Positions 8,710-17,648 of a stretch of DNA of 64,000 bases are shown here, piece by piece. Source of the DNA: Sphingopyxis indica (GTDB lineage Bacteria; Pseudomonadota; Alphaproteobacteria; Sphingomonadales; Sphingomonadaceae); contig NZ_FZPA01000015.1 of assembly GCF_900188185.1 (NCBI RefSeq), positions 1 through 64,000 on the forward strand. Direction: 5' to 3'. The stretch's first letter is position 1. The number at the start of each line of letters is the position of its first letter. The notes under the pieces are model-generated. The model did not search any database, was not told the origin of the DNA, and was given only the letters and a program-made list of their open reading frames with translations. The translations under genes were made by a program, and so were the position numbers.

Positions 8710-9920
8710 GGCGCGCGCTCGCCGCGCTTGCTGGCCTCGCCGCGGTCGCACTCGGCGCGCTGGCGCTCGCGCAGTCGGACGTCTTCGACCCGCAAGCGAT
8801 CGCCGCGCGCGAGCGGGCGCAGCTGGTCAACGCCAAGCAGCAGTCGGCCGACGCGATGGCGCGCAGCGCGACGCTCGAGGCGCAGGCGCAAAAGGCGACG
8901 AACGCCGCCGATCGCCTGAAGAAACGCAGCGCCGCCCTCGCCGCGCGCATCCAGTCGGCGGAGGCCGACATCGACGCGGGCGAGGCGCGCGTCGCGCTGG
9001 TGAACCGCCGTCTCGCGACGCAGCAGGCGCGGCTCGCCGAGCAGCAGCAGCCGCTGCTCGAACTCGCCGCCTCGCTCCAGCAGCTTTCGCGACAGCCGCC
9101 GGTGACCGTGCTCGCACAGCCCGGCTCGCTGCGCGACATGGTCCACGCGCGCGCGGTGCTCGATGCAGTGATGCCGGTGATCGAGCGGCGCACCGCGGGG
9201 GTGCGCGGCGAACTCGCCGATCTGCGCCGGACGCAGCGGCAACAGGCGATCGCGCTCAATGCGCTCGCGGCGAGCAAGGCCGAACTCTCGGCGCGCCGCG
9301 ACGAACTGACCCGGCTCGAGAATGAAGGGCGCATCCACGCGCGCGAGTTGATGAGCAGCGCGCGACTCGAAGCCGATCGCGCGCTCGGCCTCGGCGAAAA
9401 GGCGCGCGACATCGTCGACCTGATGGACGCGGTCGAGGCCGATGCCGCGGTACGCGCCGAACTGGCCGAACTCGCCGGGCCGTTACCGCGGCCGCGCGAT
9501 CCCGAAGCCGGCGGCATCGCCGTGCAGCCCCCCGCCGTGCGCGAGGCCGAGCTGACGCGCGGCGCCTATCGCCTGCCGGTCGTCGGCCGCATCGTTACCG
9601 GGCTGGGCGAAGTGAGCGACAGCGGCGTGCGATCGCGCGGCATCACCGTAGCCGCGCGTCCGGGCGGCCAGGTCGTCGCGCCCGCGCCGGGCCGCGTCAG
9701 TTTCGCGGGCGATTACAAGGGCTATGGCAAGATCGTCATCATCGACCATGGCGGCGGCTGGACCTCGCTGCTCACCGGCATGATCGCGCTGTCAGTCGAC
9801 GTCGGCGACGCGATCGAGGCCGGCGCGCCGCTCGGCCGCGCCGGATCGGACGACAGCCGCATCACCGTCGAACTGCGCCGCGCGGGCAAGCCGGTCGACG
9901 TCGCCGCGATGCTGGGGTGA
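8706..9920 (+). CDS. EnvC-like murein hydrolase activator (degenerate M23/LytM domain)
   Basis: 404 residues from a GTG overlapping the rlmH stop. An N-terminal hydrophobic export segment (LAALAGLAAVALGALALAQ) leads into two long coiled coils (about residues 30-250), then a LytM domain from about 295. In that domain RGITVAARPGGQVVAPAPGRV and IIDHGGGWTSLLTGM keep the fold, but the metal ligands HxxxD and HxH are largely missing. This matches EnvC-type activators, which switch on amidases at the division site rather than cutting murein. It is followed by a palindrome-rich gap and ctpA, a common neighbour. Confidence 0.88.
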   Translation: MRRALAALAGLAAVALGALALAQSDVFDPQAIAARERAQLVNAKQQSADAMARSATLEAQAQKATNAADRLKKRSAALAARIQSAEADIDAGEARVALVNRRLATQQARLAEQQQPLLELAASLQQLSRQPPVTVLAQPGSLRDMVHARAVLDAVMPVIERRTAGVRGELADLRRTQRQQAIALNALAASKAELSARRDELTRLENEGRIHARELMSSARLEADRALGLGEKARDIVDLMDAVEADAAVRAELAELAGPLPRPRDPEAGGIAVQPPAVREAELTRGAYRLPVVGRIVTGLGEVSDSGVRSRGITVAARPGGQVVAPAPGRVSFAGDYKGYGKIVIIDHGGGWTSLLTGMIALSVDVGDAIEAGAPLGRAGSDDSRITVELRRAGKPVDVAAMLG

Positions 9921-9949
9921 GAGTAGCGCCAGTTCGGTTTAGATCGAAA

Positions 9950-10076
9950 CCCCTCCTCTTCAGAGGAGGGGCAGCGAGACTTACGCGCTTTGCGCGTTAG
10001 TCGCAGCGGGGTGGTGGTAACGTCTTGCGCGCTAATCGCGCGCCACCACCCCAACCCCTCCTCTGAAGAGGAGGGG
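9950..10076. repeat. composite palindromic element between envC-like and ctpA
   Basis: Two copies of the hairpin CCCCTCCTCT-NN-AGAGGAGGGG (9950-9971 and 10055-10076) flank an inner inverted pair GGGGTGGTGG (10008-10017) and CCACCACCCC (10043-10052), with a further GCGCG-rich palindrome in between. The layout is symmetrical, like a small non-autonomous inverted-repeat element or a BIME. The following 142 bp to the ctpA ATG hold only its promoter region. Confidence 0.8.
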
Positions 10077-10218
10077 CTTGAGAGGAGGGGTTTGATGGGT
10101 TCAACCCGGACAGGAGCAAGCCCAGGCGAAACACCCCGCTTGACGCCGCCCGAAAGCCGTTGGAGGATGGCGCGCCGGGGCGTATAAAGTGATTTTCCTG
10201 CTGGACTGAAAGACACGC

Positions 10219-11610
10219 ATGACCGACTCGACCAAGACCGCCGCCTCGCGCAAGCGCCGTTTCGCCCTGTGGCAGGGCGCCGCCGCGCTGAGCACCCTCG
10301 CGCTGGTGCCGCTCGCGACCGGCGCGATGGCGACGGTCGATGCCTCGACCACCGACGAGATTTCGCGCTTCATGGACGTGCTGCTCGAGGTGAAGGCCAA
10401 TTATGTCGAGCCGGTGAGCGACGCAAAGCTGATCGACGGCGCGATCAACGGTATGCTCGCAAGCCTCGACCCCCATTCGGGCTATCTCGACGCGAGCGAC
10501 TATTCGAACCTGCGCACCCAGACCGACGGCGAATATGGCGGGCTGGGGCTGTCGGTGACGATGGAGGATGGCGTCGTCAAGGTGATCGCGCCGACCGCCG
10601 ACACCCCCGCCGACAAGGCCGGAATCAAGGCGGGCGACTATATCACCCATATCAACGGCGAACTGATCTTTGGCCTGACGCTCGACGAGGCGGTCGAACA
10701 GATGCGCGGGAAGCCGGGCACCAAGATCGGCATCACCGTGGTGCGCGAGGGGCAGGACAAGCCGATGGAGCTGTCGCTGACGCGCGAGATCATCGACCTG
10801 AAACCCGTCAAATGGGAGGTGAAGGACGATGTCGGCGTGCTGACGATCAGCAGCTTTTCCGCCGATGCGACCGCCGACCTGAAAGGCGCGATGGTGGCGG
10901 TCGAAAAATCGCTCGGTCATAACCCGCGCGGCTGGATCCTCGACCTGCGCTCGAACCCCGGCGGACTGCTCGACGAAGCGGTCGGGGTGAGCGACCTTTT
11001 CCTCGATCATGGCGAAATCGTCTCGCAGCGCGGACGCCGCAAGGGTGATATCGAGCGCTATTTCGCCGAAAAGGGCGATCTGGCGCACGGCGAGCCGGTG
11101 ATCGTGCTGATCGACGAGGGTTCGGCCTCGGCGTCCGAAATCGTCGCGGGCGCGCTGCAGGACCAGCATCGCGCGCTGATCATGGGCGAGCGCAGTTTCG
11201 GCAAGGGATCGGTGCAGACGGTGCTGCCGCTGTCCGATACCACCGCGCTGCGCCTGACCACCGCGCGCTATTACACGCCGTCGGGGCGCAGCGTGCAGGA
11301 GGGCGGGATCGACCCCGACATCCGCGTGCCGCAGCTGTCCGACCCCGATTACAAGGACCGACCGAGCTTCCGCGAAAGCGACCTGCGCCGGCACCTGATC
11401 AACGAGAAAAAGGTCGACAACAGCCTGCTCGAAAAGGACGACAAGCCCGATCCGCGCTTCACCGCCACCGCCGAGGAACTGAAGGCCAAGGGGATCGAGG
11501 ACTTCCAGCTCCACTATGCGCTCGAAACGATCGGCCGCATCGGGCCGAACGCGGCGCGCATGGCGCAAGGCGGCAAGGCGCCCGCCGCCAAGCCGACGCG
11601 CCGCAACTAA
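10219..11610 (+). CDS. ctpA: S41-family carboxy-terminal processing peptidase
   Basis: 463 residues. An N-terminal basic segment and hydrophobic stretch (about residues 14-38) export it to the periplasm. A CTP N-domain (DPHSGYLDASDY), a PDZ domain (GGLGLSVTMEDGVVKVIAPTA onwards) and the protease core follow. The catalytic Ser is in EGSASASEIVAGALQD and the Lys in SFGKGSVQTVLPL, giving the usual Ser-Lys dyad. CtpA trims the C-termini of exported proteins and is often partnered with EnvC/M23 proteins, as here. Confidence 0.95.
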   Translation: MTDSTKTAASRKRRFALWQGAAALSTLALVPLATGAMATVDASTTDEISRFMDVLLEVKANYVEPVSDAKLIDGAINGMLASLDPHSGYLDASDYSNLRTQTDGEYGGLGLSVTMEDGVVKVIAPTADTPADKAGIKAGDYITHINGELIFGLTLDEAVEQMRGKPGTKIGITVVREGQDKPMELSLTREIIDLKPVKWEVKDDVGVLTISSFSADATADLKGAMVAVEKSLGHNPRGWILDLRSNPGGLLDEAVGVSDLFLDHGEIVSQRGRRKGDIERYFAEKGDLAHGEPVIVLIDEGSASASEIVAGALQDQHRALIMGERSFGKGSVQTVLPLSDTTALRLTTARYYTPSGRSVQEGGIDPDIRVPQLSDPDYKDRPSFRESDLRRHLINEKKVDNSLLEKDDKPDPRFTATAEELKAKGIEDFQLHYALETIGRIGPNAARMAQGGKAPAAKPTRRN

Positions 11611-11630
11611 GCATCGCTTCGGGGGTCGCC

Positions 11631-12113
11631 ATGTTGCAAAGCCGTCTCGCCGCGCCCGTCGCCGCGCTGCTCGTTCCGCTGCTCCTCTACGGCGGCGCGC
11701 TCGTCTCGCAGTTCGGCTTCGGCCTCCATCCGTGCGAAATGTGTTACTGGCAGCGCTGGCCGCATCAGGCGGCGATCGTGCTGGCGCTGCTCGCGCTGCT
11801 GCTGCGGGCGAACGACCGCGCGATGCGCGTGCTCACCCTGCTCGCCGCGCTCGCCATCGCGATCAGCGGGCTGATCGGCATTTTTCACGCCGGAGTCGAA
11901 TATGGCTGGTGGGAGGGTCTGACGACGTGCAGCACCAGCCAGAGCGGACCGGTGACACTCGACAGCATCATGGCCGCGCCGCTGATCCGCTGCGACGTGC
12001 CGCAATGGACGCTCGCCGGGGTCTCGCTCGCGGGTTTCAACGCGATCTTCTCGCTCGCCGGCGCGGGCCTCGTGTTGACCTTGCTCCGCCGCGGGCGCAC
12101 GATAGCGGCATGA
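11631..12113 (+). CDS. dsbB: disulfide bond formation protein B
   Basis: 160 residues with four hydrophobic segments. The first redox pair is HPCEMCYWQRWPH and the second lies between Cys in TTCSTSQSG and IRCDVPQW, matching DsbB/VKOR-like quinone reductases that reoxidise DsbA. It is 21 bp after ctpA, and its stop overlaps the coq7 ATG (ATGA). Pairing with a ubiquinone-synthesis gene makes sense because DsbB passes electrons to ubiquinone. Confidence 0.93.
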   Translation: MLQSRLAAPVAALLVPLLLYGGALVSQFGFGLHPCEMCYWQRWPHQAAIVLALLALLLRANDRAMRVLTLLAALAIAISGLIGIFHAGVEYGWWEGLTTCSTSQSGPVTLDSIMAAPLIRCDVPQWTLAGVSLAGFNAIFSLAGAGLVLTLLRRGRTIAA

Positions 12114-12643
12114 GCACGCCGCCCGAAAAGACCGACCGCCGCACCGCGTCGATGATCCGCGTCGATCAGGCCGGCGAATATGGCGCGACGCGCATCTATG
12201 CCGGGCAGCTCGCGGTGATGGGCGACCGTCATCCGATGGCGCGCGACATCGCGCATATGGCCGAACAGGAGGAGCGTCACCGGCAGTTTTTCGACGCCAT
12301 GATCGCGCGCCGCGGCGTGCGCCCGACCGCGCTCCAGCCCGTCTGGGACGTCGCGGGCTTCGCGCTTGGCGCGGTCACCGCCGCGATGGGACCGCGCGCA
12401 GCGATGGCGTGTACCGCCGCGGTCGAGACCGAGATCGACCGCCACTACCGCGAGCAACTCGCCGAACTCGGCGACCGCGATCCCGAGCTTTCGGATGCCG
12501 TCGCCGATTTCCGCGCCGAAGAACTCGAGCATAAGGAGGCGGCACTCGCCGCGGGCGCCGAAAGCGCGCCCGGCTACCCGCTGCTCAGCCTCGCGATCCG
12601 CGCCGGCTGCCGCGCAGCCATCGCGCTCTCCAAGCGTATTTGA
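12110..12643 (+). CDS. coq7: demethoxyubiquinone hydroxylase
   Basis: 177 residues, the length of bacterial Coq7. It is a di-iron oxygenase that adds the last hydroxyl of the ubiquinone ring. Iron ligands lie in DQAGEYGATRIYAGQ, MAEQEERH, VETEIDRHYREQL and EELEHKEAAL, giving the duplicated E...ExxH arrangement. Its start overlaps the dsbB stop, so the two are cotranslated. Confidence 0.95.
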   Translation: MSTPPEKTDRRTASMIRVDQAGEYGATRIYAGQLAVMGDRHPMARDIAHMAEQEERHRQFFDAMIARRGVRPTALQPVWDVAGFALGAVTAAMGPRAAMACTAAVETEIDRHYREQLAELGDRDPELSDAVADFRAEELEHKEAALAAGAESAPGYPLLSLAIRAGCRAAIALSKRI

Positions 12644-12728
12644 TAGGAGCCGCCGAAAGCTCGTGGCGTTCACCGCGCGTGCAGGCTAACGATGCCAGGC
12701 TCTTGAGCGAACCAGTGAAGGAAAAGAG

Positions 12729-13367
12729 ATGACCCGCCTGCCCCTCCTCGCCCTGACGTTCGCCGCCGGGGCCTTTGCAGCCCCCGCGCAGGCGCAGGAA
12801 GGCTCCGCCGAGGCCGCGAACGACAAGGTCAATCAGGTCATCGTCTATGGCGACGACAAGTGCGAACAGAGCAGCCCCGACGAAATCGTCGTCTGCAACC
12901 GCCTGCCCGAAAGCGACCGCTATCGCGTCCCGCAGATCTTCCGCGGCGGCGACCCGCTCGACCCGCGCAATCAGGCGTGGCTCAACCGCGTCGTCGCGAT
13001 GGAGCGCGTCGGCCGTTTCGGCACCGACAGCTGCTCGCCCGTCGGGCTCGGCGGCTTCACCGGCTGCACCCAGCAATTGCTCGAAGGCGCGAAGGCCGAA
13101 CGCCAGGCCGCCGACAAGACCGACTGGGAAACGATGATCGCCGAAGAGCGCGCCAAGCGCCTCGCCGGCATCGACGAGGCGGCCGCCGAGGTGCAGGCGG
13201 CGGTCGACGCCGAGCAGGAAGCGCTCGAACAGCGCCAGCGCGCCGCCGAGGAATTGCAGCGTCAGGCGAACGGCGAAACCGCCCCGCCCGCGGCCGACGC
13301 CGCGGGCGACCCCGACGCCGAACCGCTGCCGGTCCCGCCGTCCGCGACTCCGCCGCCGCAAAACTGA
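12729..13367 (+). CDS. exported protein of unknown function, sphingomonad type
   Basis: 212 residues. A signal peptide (LPLLALTFAAGAFAAPAQAQ) is followed by a conserved-looking block with four cysteines (GDDKCEQSSPDEIVVCNRLPESDRYRVP, split around the two Cys; then DSCSPVGLGGFTGCTQQLL). A charged helical segment of about 60 residues and a proline/alanine-rich tail complete it. I do not recognise a named family, although the DEIVVCNRLPESDRYR pattern recurs in sphingomonad periplasmic proteins. GAAGGAAAAGAG 2 bases upstream provides the ribosome site. Confidence 0.75.
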   Translation: MTRLPLLALTFAAGAFAAPAQAQEGSAEAANDKVNQVIVYGDDKCEQSSPDEIVVCNRLPESDRYRVPQIFRGGDPLDPRNQAWLNRVVAMERVGRFGTDSCSPVGLGGFTGCTQQLLEGAKAERQAADKTDWETMIAEERAKRLAGIDEAAAEVQAAVDAEQEALEQRQRAAEELQRQANGETAPPAADAAGDPDAEPLPVPPSATPPPQN

Positions 13368-13549
13368 GTTCCGACCCCCAAAAACCTCCGCACAACGGCC
13401 TCCAGAGGCACTCCGACGCAATTTTGTTCCGATTTTGCGGTGAATCGACGCAGAATTTTAACGAATCGGTGCGACGGTGGCTTGACTTGGGGATGAACGG
13501 CTGAAACCCTCGGATTTCTTCTGGGAACGCCAGCCGGGGAGGCTGAACA

Positions 13550-13948
13550 ATGGCATCGACATTCGGGGCGCGTCCGATCGGACGCACGACGCACAGCGTG
13601 CCGCCGGCACGAAGTCTGGGGCGCCGAATGACCGTCCATGCCGCCGCGGCGCTGATCGTCTTTGCCGTCCTGCAGGTGTGGCTGGTGTCGAGCGCGATCG
13701 CGGCCGGGGCGCCGTCCGCCCTCACCGTCGCCGCGCTGGTCATCATTCTGGCACTTGCGGTGCCGACGGTCCGCATCGTCGAACGCCATTGGCATCATCT
13801 GAGCCGTCAGGCGCTCGCCAGCTGGGGCCTGCACGCGCGCTTCCGCCGCGACGTCCGCCGCCTGTGGCTCGCCGCGCTCGCGCTGCCCTTCCTGTGGGTC
13901 AGCGGCGCGATGGCGGCAACCGACGCGATCGCCGCGATCACCGGCTGA
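13550..13948 (+). CDS. small membrane protein of unknown function
   Basis: 132 residues. Three hydrophobic segments (about residues 29-52, 57-73 and 107-128) are separated by a basic loop (RIVERHWHHLSRQALASWGLHARFRRDVRR). GGGGAGG precedes the ATG. The 182-bp gap upstream contains TTGACTTGG, a possible -35 element, at 13481. No family is recognised. Confidence 0.65.
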   Translation: MASTFGARPIGRTTHSVPPARSLGRRMTVHAAAALIVFAVLQVWLVSSAIAAGAPSALTVAALVIILALAVPTVRIVERHWHHLSRQALASWGLHARFRRDVRRLWLAALALPFLWVSGAMAATDAIAAITG

Positions 13949-13965
13949 GTTTTATAATGGGACGT

Positions 13966-14037
13966 CGCCCCCGCGCAGGCGGGGGCCGCAACCGGCCTTG
14001 CGCAACGCGTCCAGCGGCCCCCGCCTTCGCGGGGGCG
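13966..14037. repeat. pair of REP-like hairpins
   Basis: Two 8-bp stems with 4-nt loops: GCCCCCGC-GCAG-GCGGGGGC (13967-13986) and GCCCCCGC-CTTC-GCGGGGGC (14017-14036), arranged as a pair with about 30 bp between. Similar 8+4+8 pairs occur at 19223-19289 and 19896-19975, suggesting one host repeat family. Confidence 0.75.
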
Positions 14038-14097
14038 GCGCCAACCTCTCCGACTTTAGATTTTGACGGCCCCGCCCGCGCGGTCTAGGGCGCGGCG

Positions 14098-15441
14098 ATG
14101 CTGACCGTTTCCGAAGCCCTCGACCGTGCGCAGCTGCTCTGCGACGCCGCGACCAAGGCGGGCGCCGACGCCGCCGACGCGCTCTATTATTGCAACGCCG
14201 CAACCTCGGTGTCGATGCGGCTCGGCGAGCTCGAGGATGTCGAGCGCTCCGAGGGGCAGGATATTTCGCTGCGCGTCTTCGTCGGCCAGCGCAGCGCGAG
14301 CGTATCGACCGCCGACATGGACGCGGGCGAGCTCGAAAAGCTCGTTGCGCGCTGCGTCGCGATGGCGCGCGAGGCGCCCGAAGACCCCTATGCCGGCCTG
14401 GCGCCCGAGGATCTGCTGTTCAAGGGCCCGGTCCCCGACTTCGACCTCGACGACGGCAGCGAAGCCGATCCGCAGGCGCTGCGCGAGGCGGCGCTCGCGG
14501 TCGAGGACGCGGCGCGCGCGGTCGCGGGCGTCACCAACAGCGAAGGCGGCAGCGCGAGCCACAGCCGCACCCGCTTCGCGCTCGTCACCAGCCACGGCTT
14601 CGCCGGCGGCTATGGCGCGAGCGGTCACAGCCTGTCGGCGAGCGTGATCGCCGGCGAAGGCGCCGCGATGCAGCGCGATTACGACTGGCACAGCGCGCAT
14701 CACCTGTCCGACCTCGAAAGCGCCGAGCAGATCGGCGCGAGCGCCGGCGCGCGCGCGGTGCGGCGGCTGAACCCCGGCAAGGCGCCGGTCGGCAAGCTGC
14801 CCGTCGTCTTCGATCCGCGCATCGGGTCGAGCCTGCTCGGCCATCTGCTCGGCGCGATCGGCGGCCCCGCGATCGCACGGCGCACCAGCTTCCTGCTCGG
14901 CAAGGAAGAGGCGCAATTGTTCGACCCCGCGATCCTGATCCGCGACGAGCCGCACCGCCCGCGCGGACTGCGCAGCCGCGCCTTCGATGGCGAGGGGCTG
15001 CCGACCGCGGCGCGCGACATCGTCGCGGACGGCAAGGTCACCGGCTGGCTGCTCGACACCGCCTCGGCGCGCCAGCTTGGCCTCGCGCCCACCGGCCATG
15101 CGAGCCGCGGCGGCGGCGCATCGGGGGTCGGCGCGAGCAACCTGCATCTCGCCCCCGGCACCGTCACGCCCGAAGCGCTGATGGCCGACATCGAAACCGG
15201 CGTCTATCTGACCGAGCTGATCGGCCAGGGGGTCAATCCGGTGACCGGCGACTATAGCCGCGGCGCGTCGGGTTTCGTGATCCGCGGCGGCCAGCTCGCC
15301 GAGCCGATCGCCGAATTCACCGTCGCGGGCAATCTGATCGACATGTTCGGCGCGCTCACGCCCGCCGACGACCTCGTCTTCCGCCAGTCGGTCAACGTGC
15401 CCACGCTGCGCATCGACGGCATGACCGTCGCGAGCAGCTAG
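14098..15441 (+). CDS. pmbA: PmbA/TldE-type metalloprotease subunit
   Basis: 447 residues, the usual PmbA length. TldD and TldE/PmbA form a complex that degrades small peptides and modifies some peptide toxins; PmbA itself lacks the HExxxH zinc site, which is also absent here. Recognisable segments are SMRLGELEDVERSEGQDISLRVFVG (in part), LPVVFDPRIGSSLLGHLLGAI, and near the C-terminus GVNPVTGDYSRGASGFVIRGG with NLIDMF. The inositol-phosphatase-family gene follows 15 bp later. Confidence 0.92.
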   Translation: MLTVSEALDRAQLLCDAATKAGADAADALYYCNAATSVSMRLGELEDVERSEGQDISLRVFVGQRSASVSTADMDAGELEKLVARCVAMAREAPEDPYAGLAPEDLLFKGPVPDFDLDDGSEADPQALREAALAVEDAARAVAGVTNSEGGSASHSRTRFALVTSHGFAGGYGASGHSLSASVIAGEGAAMQRDYDWHSAHHLSDLESAEQIGASAGARAVRRLNPGKAPVGKLPVVFDPRIGSSLLGHLLGAIGGPAIARRTSFLLGKEEAQLFDPAILIRDEPHRPRGLRSRAFDGEGLPTAARDIVADGKVTGWLLDTASARQLGLAPTGHASRGGGASGVGASNLHLAPGTVTPEALMADIETGVYLTELIGQGVNPVTGDYSRGASGFVIRGGQLAEPIAEFTVAGNLIDMFGALTPADDLVFRQSVNVPTLRIDGMTVASS

Positions 15442-15456
15442 AATTTGAGCGAAGCC

Positions 15457-16257
15457 ATGGCTGCCACCCGCAATCTCGAAGCGGTGATCGCCGCGACGCG
15501 CGAGGTCGGCGACATGGCGATGGCGCGCTGGCGCGGCGAGGGCAAGGCCGTCGACGTCTGGCACAAGTCGCACGACAACCCGGTCAGCGACGTCGACCTC
15601 GCGGTCGATGCCCGGCTGAAGGCGGTGCTCGGCGCGATGGTGCCCGAGGCCGGGTGGCTGTCGGAAGAGACCGCCGACAGCGACGAGCGCCTGTCGCGGC
15701 GCGCGATGTGGTGCGTCGATCCGATCGACGGCACACGCGACTTCATCCGCGGCCGCCCCGGCTGGTGCGTGTCGGTTGCGCTCGTCGTCGACGGCGCCCC
15801 CGAACTCGGCGTCCTCTACGCCCCCGCGCTCGACGAGCTGTGGGTCGCGCAACGCGGCCGGGGTGCGACGCTGAACGGCGAGACCTTGCGCGCAAGCCGC
15901 CGGATGATCTTCGATGGCGCGCGCGTTCCCGCCGACAGCCTGCCCAGGATCGACCGCGACCTGATCATGGTGACCAAGCCCAACAGCATCGCGCTGCGCA
16001 TGGCGCTCGTCGCCGACGACCGCGCCGACCTCGTCGCGACCCTGCGCTGGGGCTATGAATGGGACGTCGCCGCCGCGGCGCTGATCGCCACCGAAGCCGG
16101 TGCCGCGGTCAGCGACGCCTTCGGCCAGCCGCTCGTCTTCAACACCCCGCGCGCGCAGGCCTTCGGTGTCATCGCCTGCGCCCCCGGCATCCACCGCGCC
16201 GTCGTCGGCCGCCTCCACGACCGGGCGGTCGAGTTAACGTCTCCCGCCAATAGATAG
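15457..16257 (+). CDS. inositol monophosphatase / CysQ-type phosphatase family
   Basis: 266 residues from the ATG at 15457; a TTG 12 bases earlier is an alternative and neither has a strong ribosome site. The metal-binding motifs are SEETADSDERL, WCVDPIDGTRDFIRG and YEWDVAAAALIATEAG, typical of lithium-sensitive phosphatases. Substrates in the family include inositol phosphates, 3'-phosphoadenosine 5'-phosphate and histidinol phosphate; the sequence alone does not decide between them. It probably shares a transcript with pmbA. Confidence 0.85.
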   Translation: MAATRNLEAVIAATREVGDMAMARWRGEGKAVDVWHKSHDNPVSDVDLAVDARLKAVLGAMVPEAGWLSEETADSDERLSRRAMWCVDPIDGTRDFIRGRPGWCVSVALVVDGAPELGVLYAPALDELWVAQRGRGATLNGETLRASRRMIFDGARVPADSLPRIDRDLIMVTKPNSIALRMALVADDRADLVATLRWGYEWDVAAAALIATEAGAAVSDAFGQPLVFNTPRAQAFGVIACAPGIHRAVVGRLHDRAVELTSPANR

Positions 16258-16323
16258 GGACAGTCCCTTATTTACCGTCGCGCAGAGATGACTGCGCCGG
16301 GTAGAGAGCTACCGCGCAAATTT

Positions 16324-16382
16324 TGCGTAATATTTACGCAACTCTCTTGATCACGACCGATCGGTGTGTATATAACTACACA
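16324..16382 (+). promoter_or_regulatory. hicAB promoter with two inverted repeats
   Basis: TGCGTAA-TAT-TTACGCA (16324-16340) is a perfect 7-3-7 inverted repeat, just upstream of a TTGATC (-35, 16347) and TATATA/TATAAC (-10, 16369-16376). A second repeat TGTGTA-TATAAC-TACACA (16365-16382) covers the -10 and reaches the hicA ATG. Both are plausible HicB operators. The -10 sits so close to the ATG that the transcript would start at or next to it. Confidence 0.65.
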
Positions 16383-16564
16383 TGGAGCGGGACAGCAGAA
16401 AGATCGTCAGGCGCCTCGAAGCCGAAGGTTTTCTGCTCGTCGGAACGAAGGGTTCGCATCACAAGTTCCGCAAGGGCACCGTCACGATCATCGTCCCGCA
16501 TCCGAAAAAGGATTTGCCGATCGGCACCGCCCGCAGCATCGCCCGGATGGCGGGCTGGCTTTGA
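16382..16564 (+). CDS. hicA: HicA-type mRNA interferase toxin
   Basis: 60 residues, standard for HicA. The double-stranded RNA-binding-like fold is shown by RRLEAEGFLLVGTKGSHHKF with the catalytic His in GSHHKF, then VTIIVPHPKKDLPIGTARSIARMAG. HicA cuts mRNA and is held by HicB. No ribosome site precedes the ATG, and the promoter position suggests a leaderless message. Confidence 0.92.
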   Translation: MERDSRKIVRRLEAEGFLLVGTKGSHHKFRKGTVTIIVPHPKKDLPIGTARSIARMAGWL

Positions 16565-16576
16565 AAGGAAAAGACG

Positions 16577-16972
16577 ATGACCCACTATATCGGGATCGTT
16601 CACAAGGATGCAGGCAGCAGCTATGGCATCAGCTTTCCCGACCTGCCGGGCTGTTTTTCGGCGGGCGAAGACCTGATCGAGCTCGAGCGCAACGCGATCG
16701 AGGCGATCGAATTGTTCCTCGACGATCAGGATGCCGCCGACTTTCCGGCGCGCGACATGAACGAGATCGCCCGGAGCCGCGAGGCCGACGGCGATGACCA
16801 CATGCTGATGGCGATCCCCTATATTCGCTCGGGCGGCCGCGCGGTGCGCGTCAATGTGTCGATCGACGCGCATATGCTCGCCGCGATCGACGCTGCGGCC
16901 AAAAGGCGCAAGCTGTCGCGCAGCGCCTTCCTGGTCAGCGCCGCGCAAAATGAATTGGCCGGCGTGCATTGA
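16577..16972 (+). CDS. hicB: HicB-type antitoxin with ribbon-helix-helix C-terminus
   Basis: 131 residues. The N-terminal RNase-H-like HicB fold (YGISFPDLPGCFSAGEDLIELERNAIEAIELFLDDQ in sequence) binds the toxin. The C-terminal RAVRVNVSIDAHMLAAIDAAAKRRKLSRSAFLV is a ribbon-helix-helix DNA-binding domain that would act on the inverted repeats upstream of hicA. AAAGGAAAAGACG gives a ribosome site, and the spacing to hicA is 12 bp. Confidence 0.92.
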   Translation: MTHYIGIVHKDAGSSYGISFPDLPGCFSAGEDLIELERNAIEAIELFLDDQDAADFPARDMNEIARSREADGDDHMLMAIPYIRSGGRAVRVNVSIDAHMLAAIDAAAKRRKLSRSAFLVSAAQNELAGVH

Positions 16973-17009
16973 TGCCGGCCTCGGTCCGCCGCAAAACCCG
17001 CGGCTTCGC

Positions 17010-17038
17010 TTGACAATCGGGGCGACTCGCCCTAACTG
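17010..17038 (+). promoter_or_regulatory. probable rpsM operon promoter
   Basis: TTGACA (17010-17015), 17-nt spacer, TAACTG (17033-17038). It leaves a leader of about 130 nt before rpsM that could carry ribosomal-protein autoregulation, although no known structure was recognised. Confidence 0.6.
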
Positions 17039-17173
17039 CGCCCTATTCCAACAGCCCGACCGGACGGCGAAGCGCGGAAGCGTGTTCGTGGTCCGTTTTT
17101 TGCGTTGGAAAACAGACGCTTTGAGATAGGGCTCGTTTGCCAGCGAACCCTGTGGAGCAGGAGAAAGAATCAC

Positions 17174-17542
17174 ATGGCACGTATCGCGGGCGTCAACCTG
17201 CCCACCAACAAGCGCGTGATCATCGCGCTCACCTATATCCACGGTATCGGTCGCAAGACCGCCGTCGACATCGCCGACAAGCTGGGGATCGACCACAGCC
17301 GCCGCATCCAGGATCTTTCGGACGCCGAAATCCTGCAGATCCGCGAAGCGCTCGACGCCGACCACACCGTCGAGGGCGACCTGCGCCGCGAAACGGCGAT
17401 GAACATCAAGCGCCTGATGGACCTCGCCTGCTATCGCGGCCTGCGCCATCGTAAGGGCCTGCCGGTCCGCGGCCAGCGCACGCACACCAATGCGCGCACC
17501 CGCAAGGGCAAGGCAAAGCCGATCGCAGGCAAGAAGAAGTAA
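17174..17542 (+). CDS. rpsM: 30S ribosomal protein S13
   Basis: 122 residues. [10 protein letters not shown], the [12 protein letters not shown] helix-turn, and the basic [25 protein letters not shown] tail (in parts) are universal S13 marks. S13 sits in the head of the small subunit and contacts tRNA and the 50S subunit. It opens the alpha-operon-type block with rpsK, rpoA and rplQ. AGGAGAAAG precedes the start. Confidence 0.98.
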   Translation: MARIAGVNLPTNKRVIIALTYIHGIGRKTAVDIADKLGIDHSRRIQDLSDAEILQIREALDADHTVEGDLRRETAMNIKRLMDLACYRGLRHRKGLPVRGQRTHTNARTRKGKAKPIAGKKK

Positions 17543-17648
17543 GGGTCGAGCGCGTCCATACAGGGAGCGCGCTTCCTTTGTTTCGCTGCCCGGTGCGCCG
17601 ACATATCGCCGCCGGCCAGCTTTTCGGATTTAGGTAGGATAGATCACA

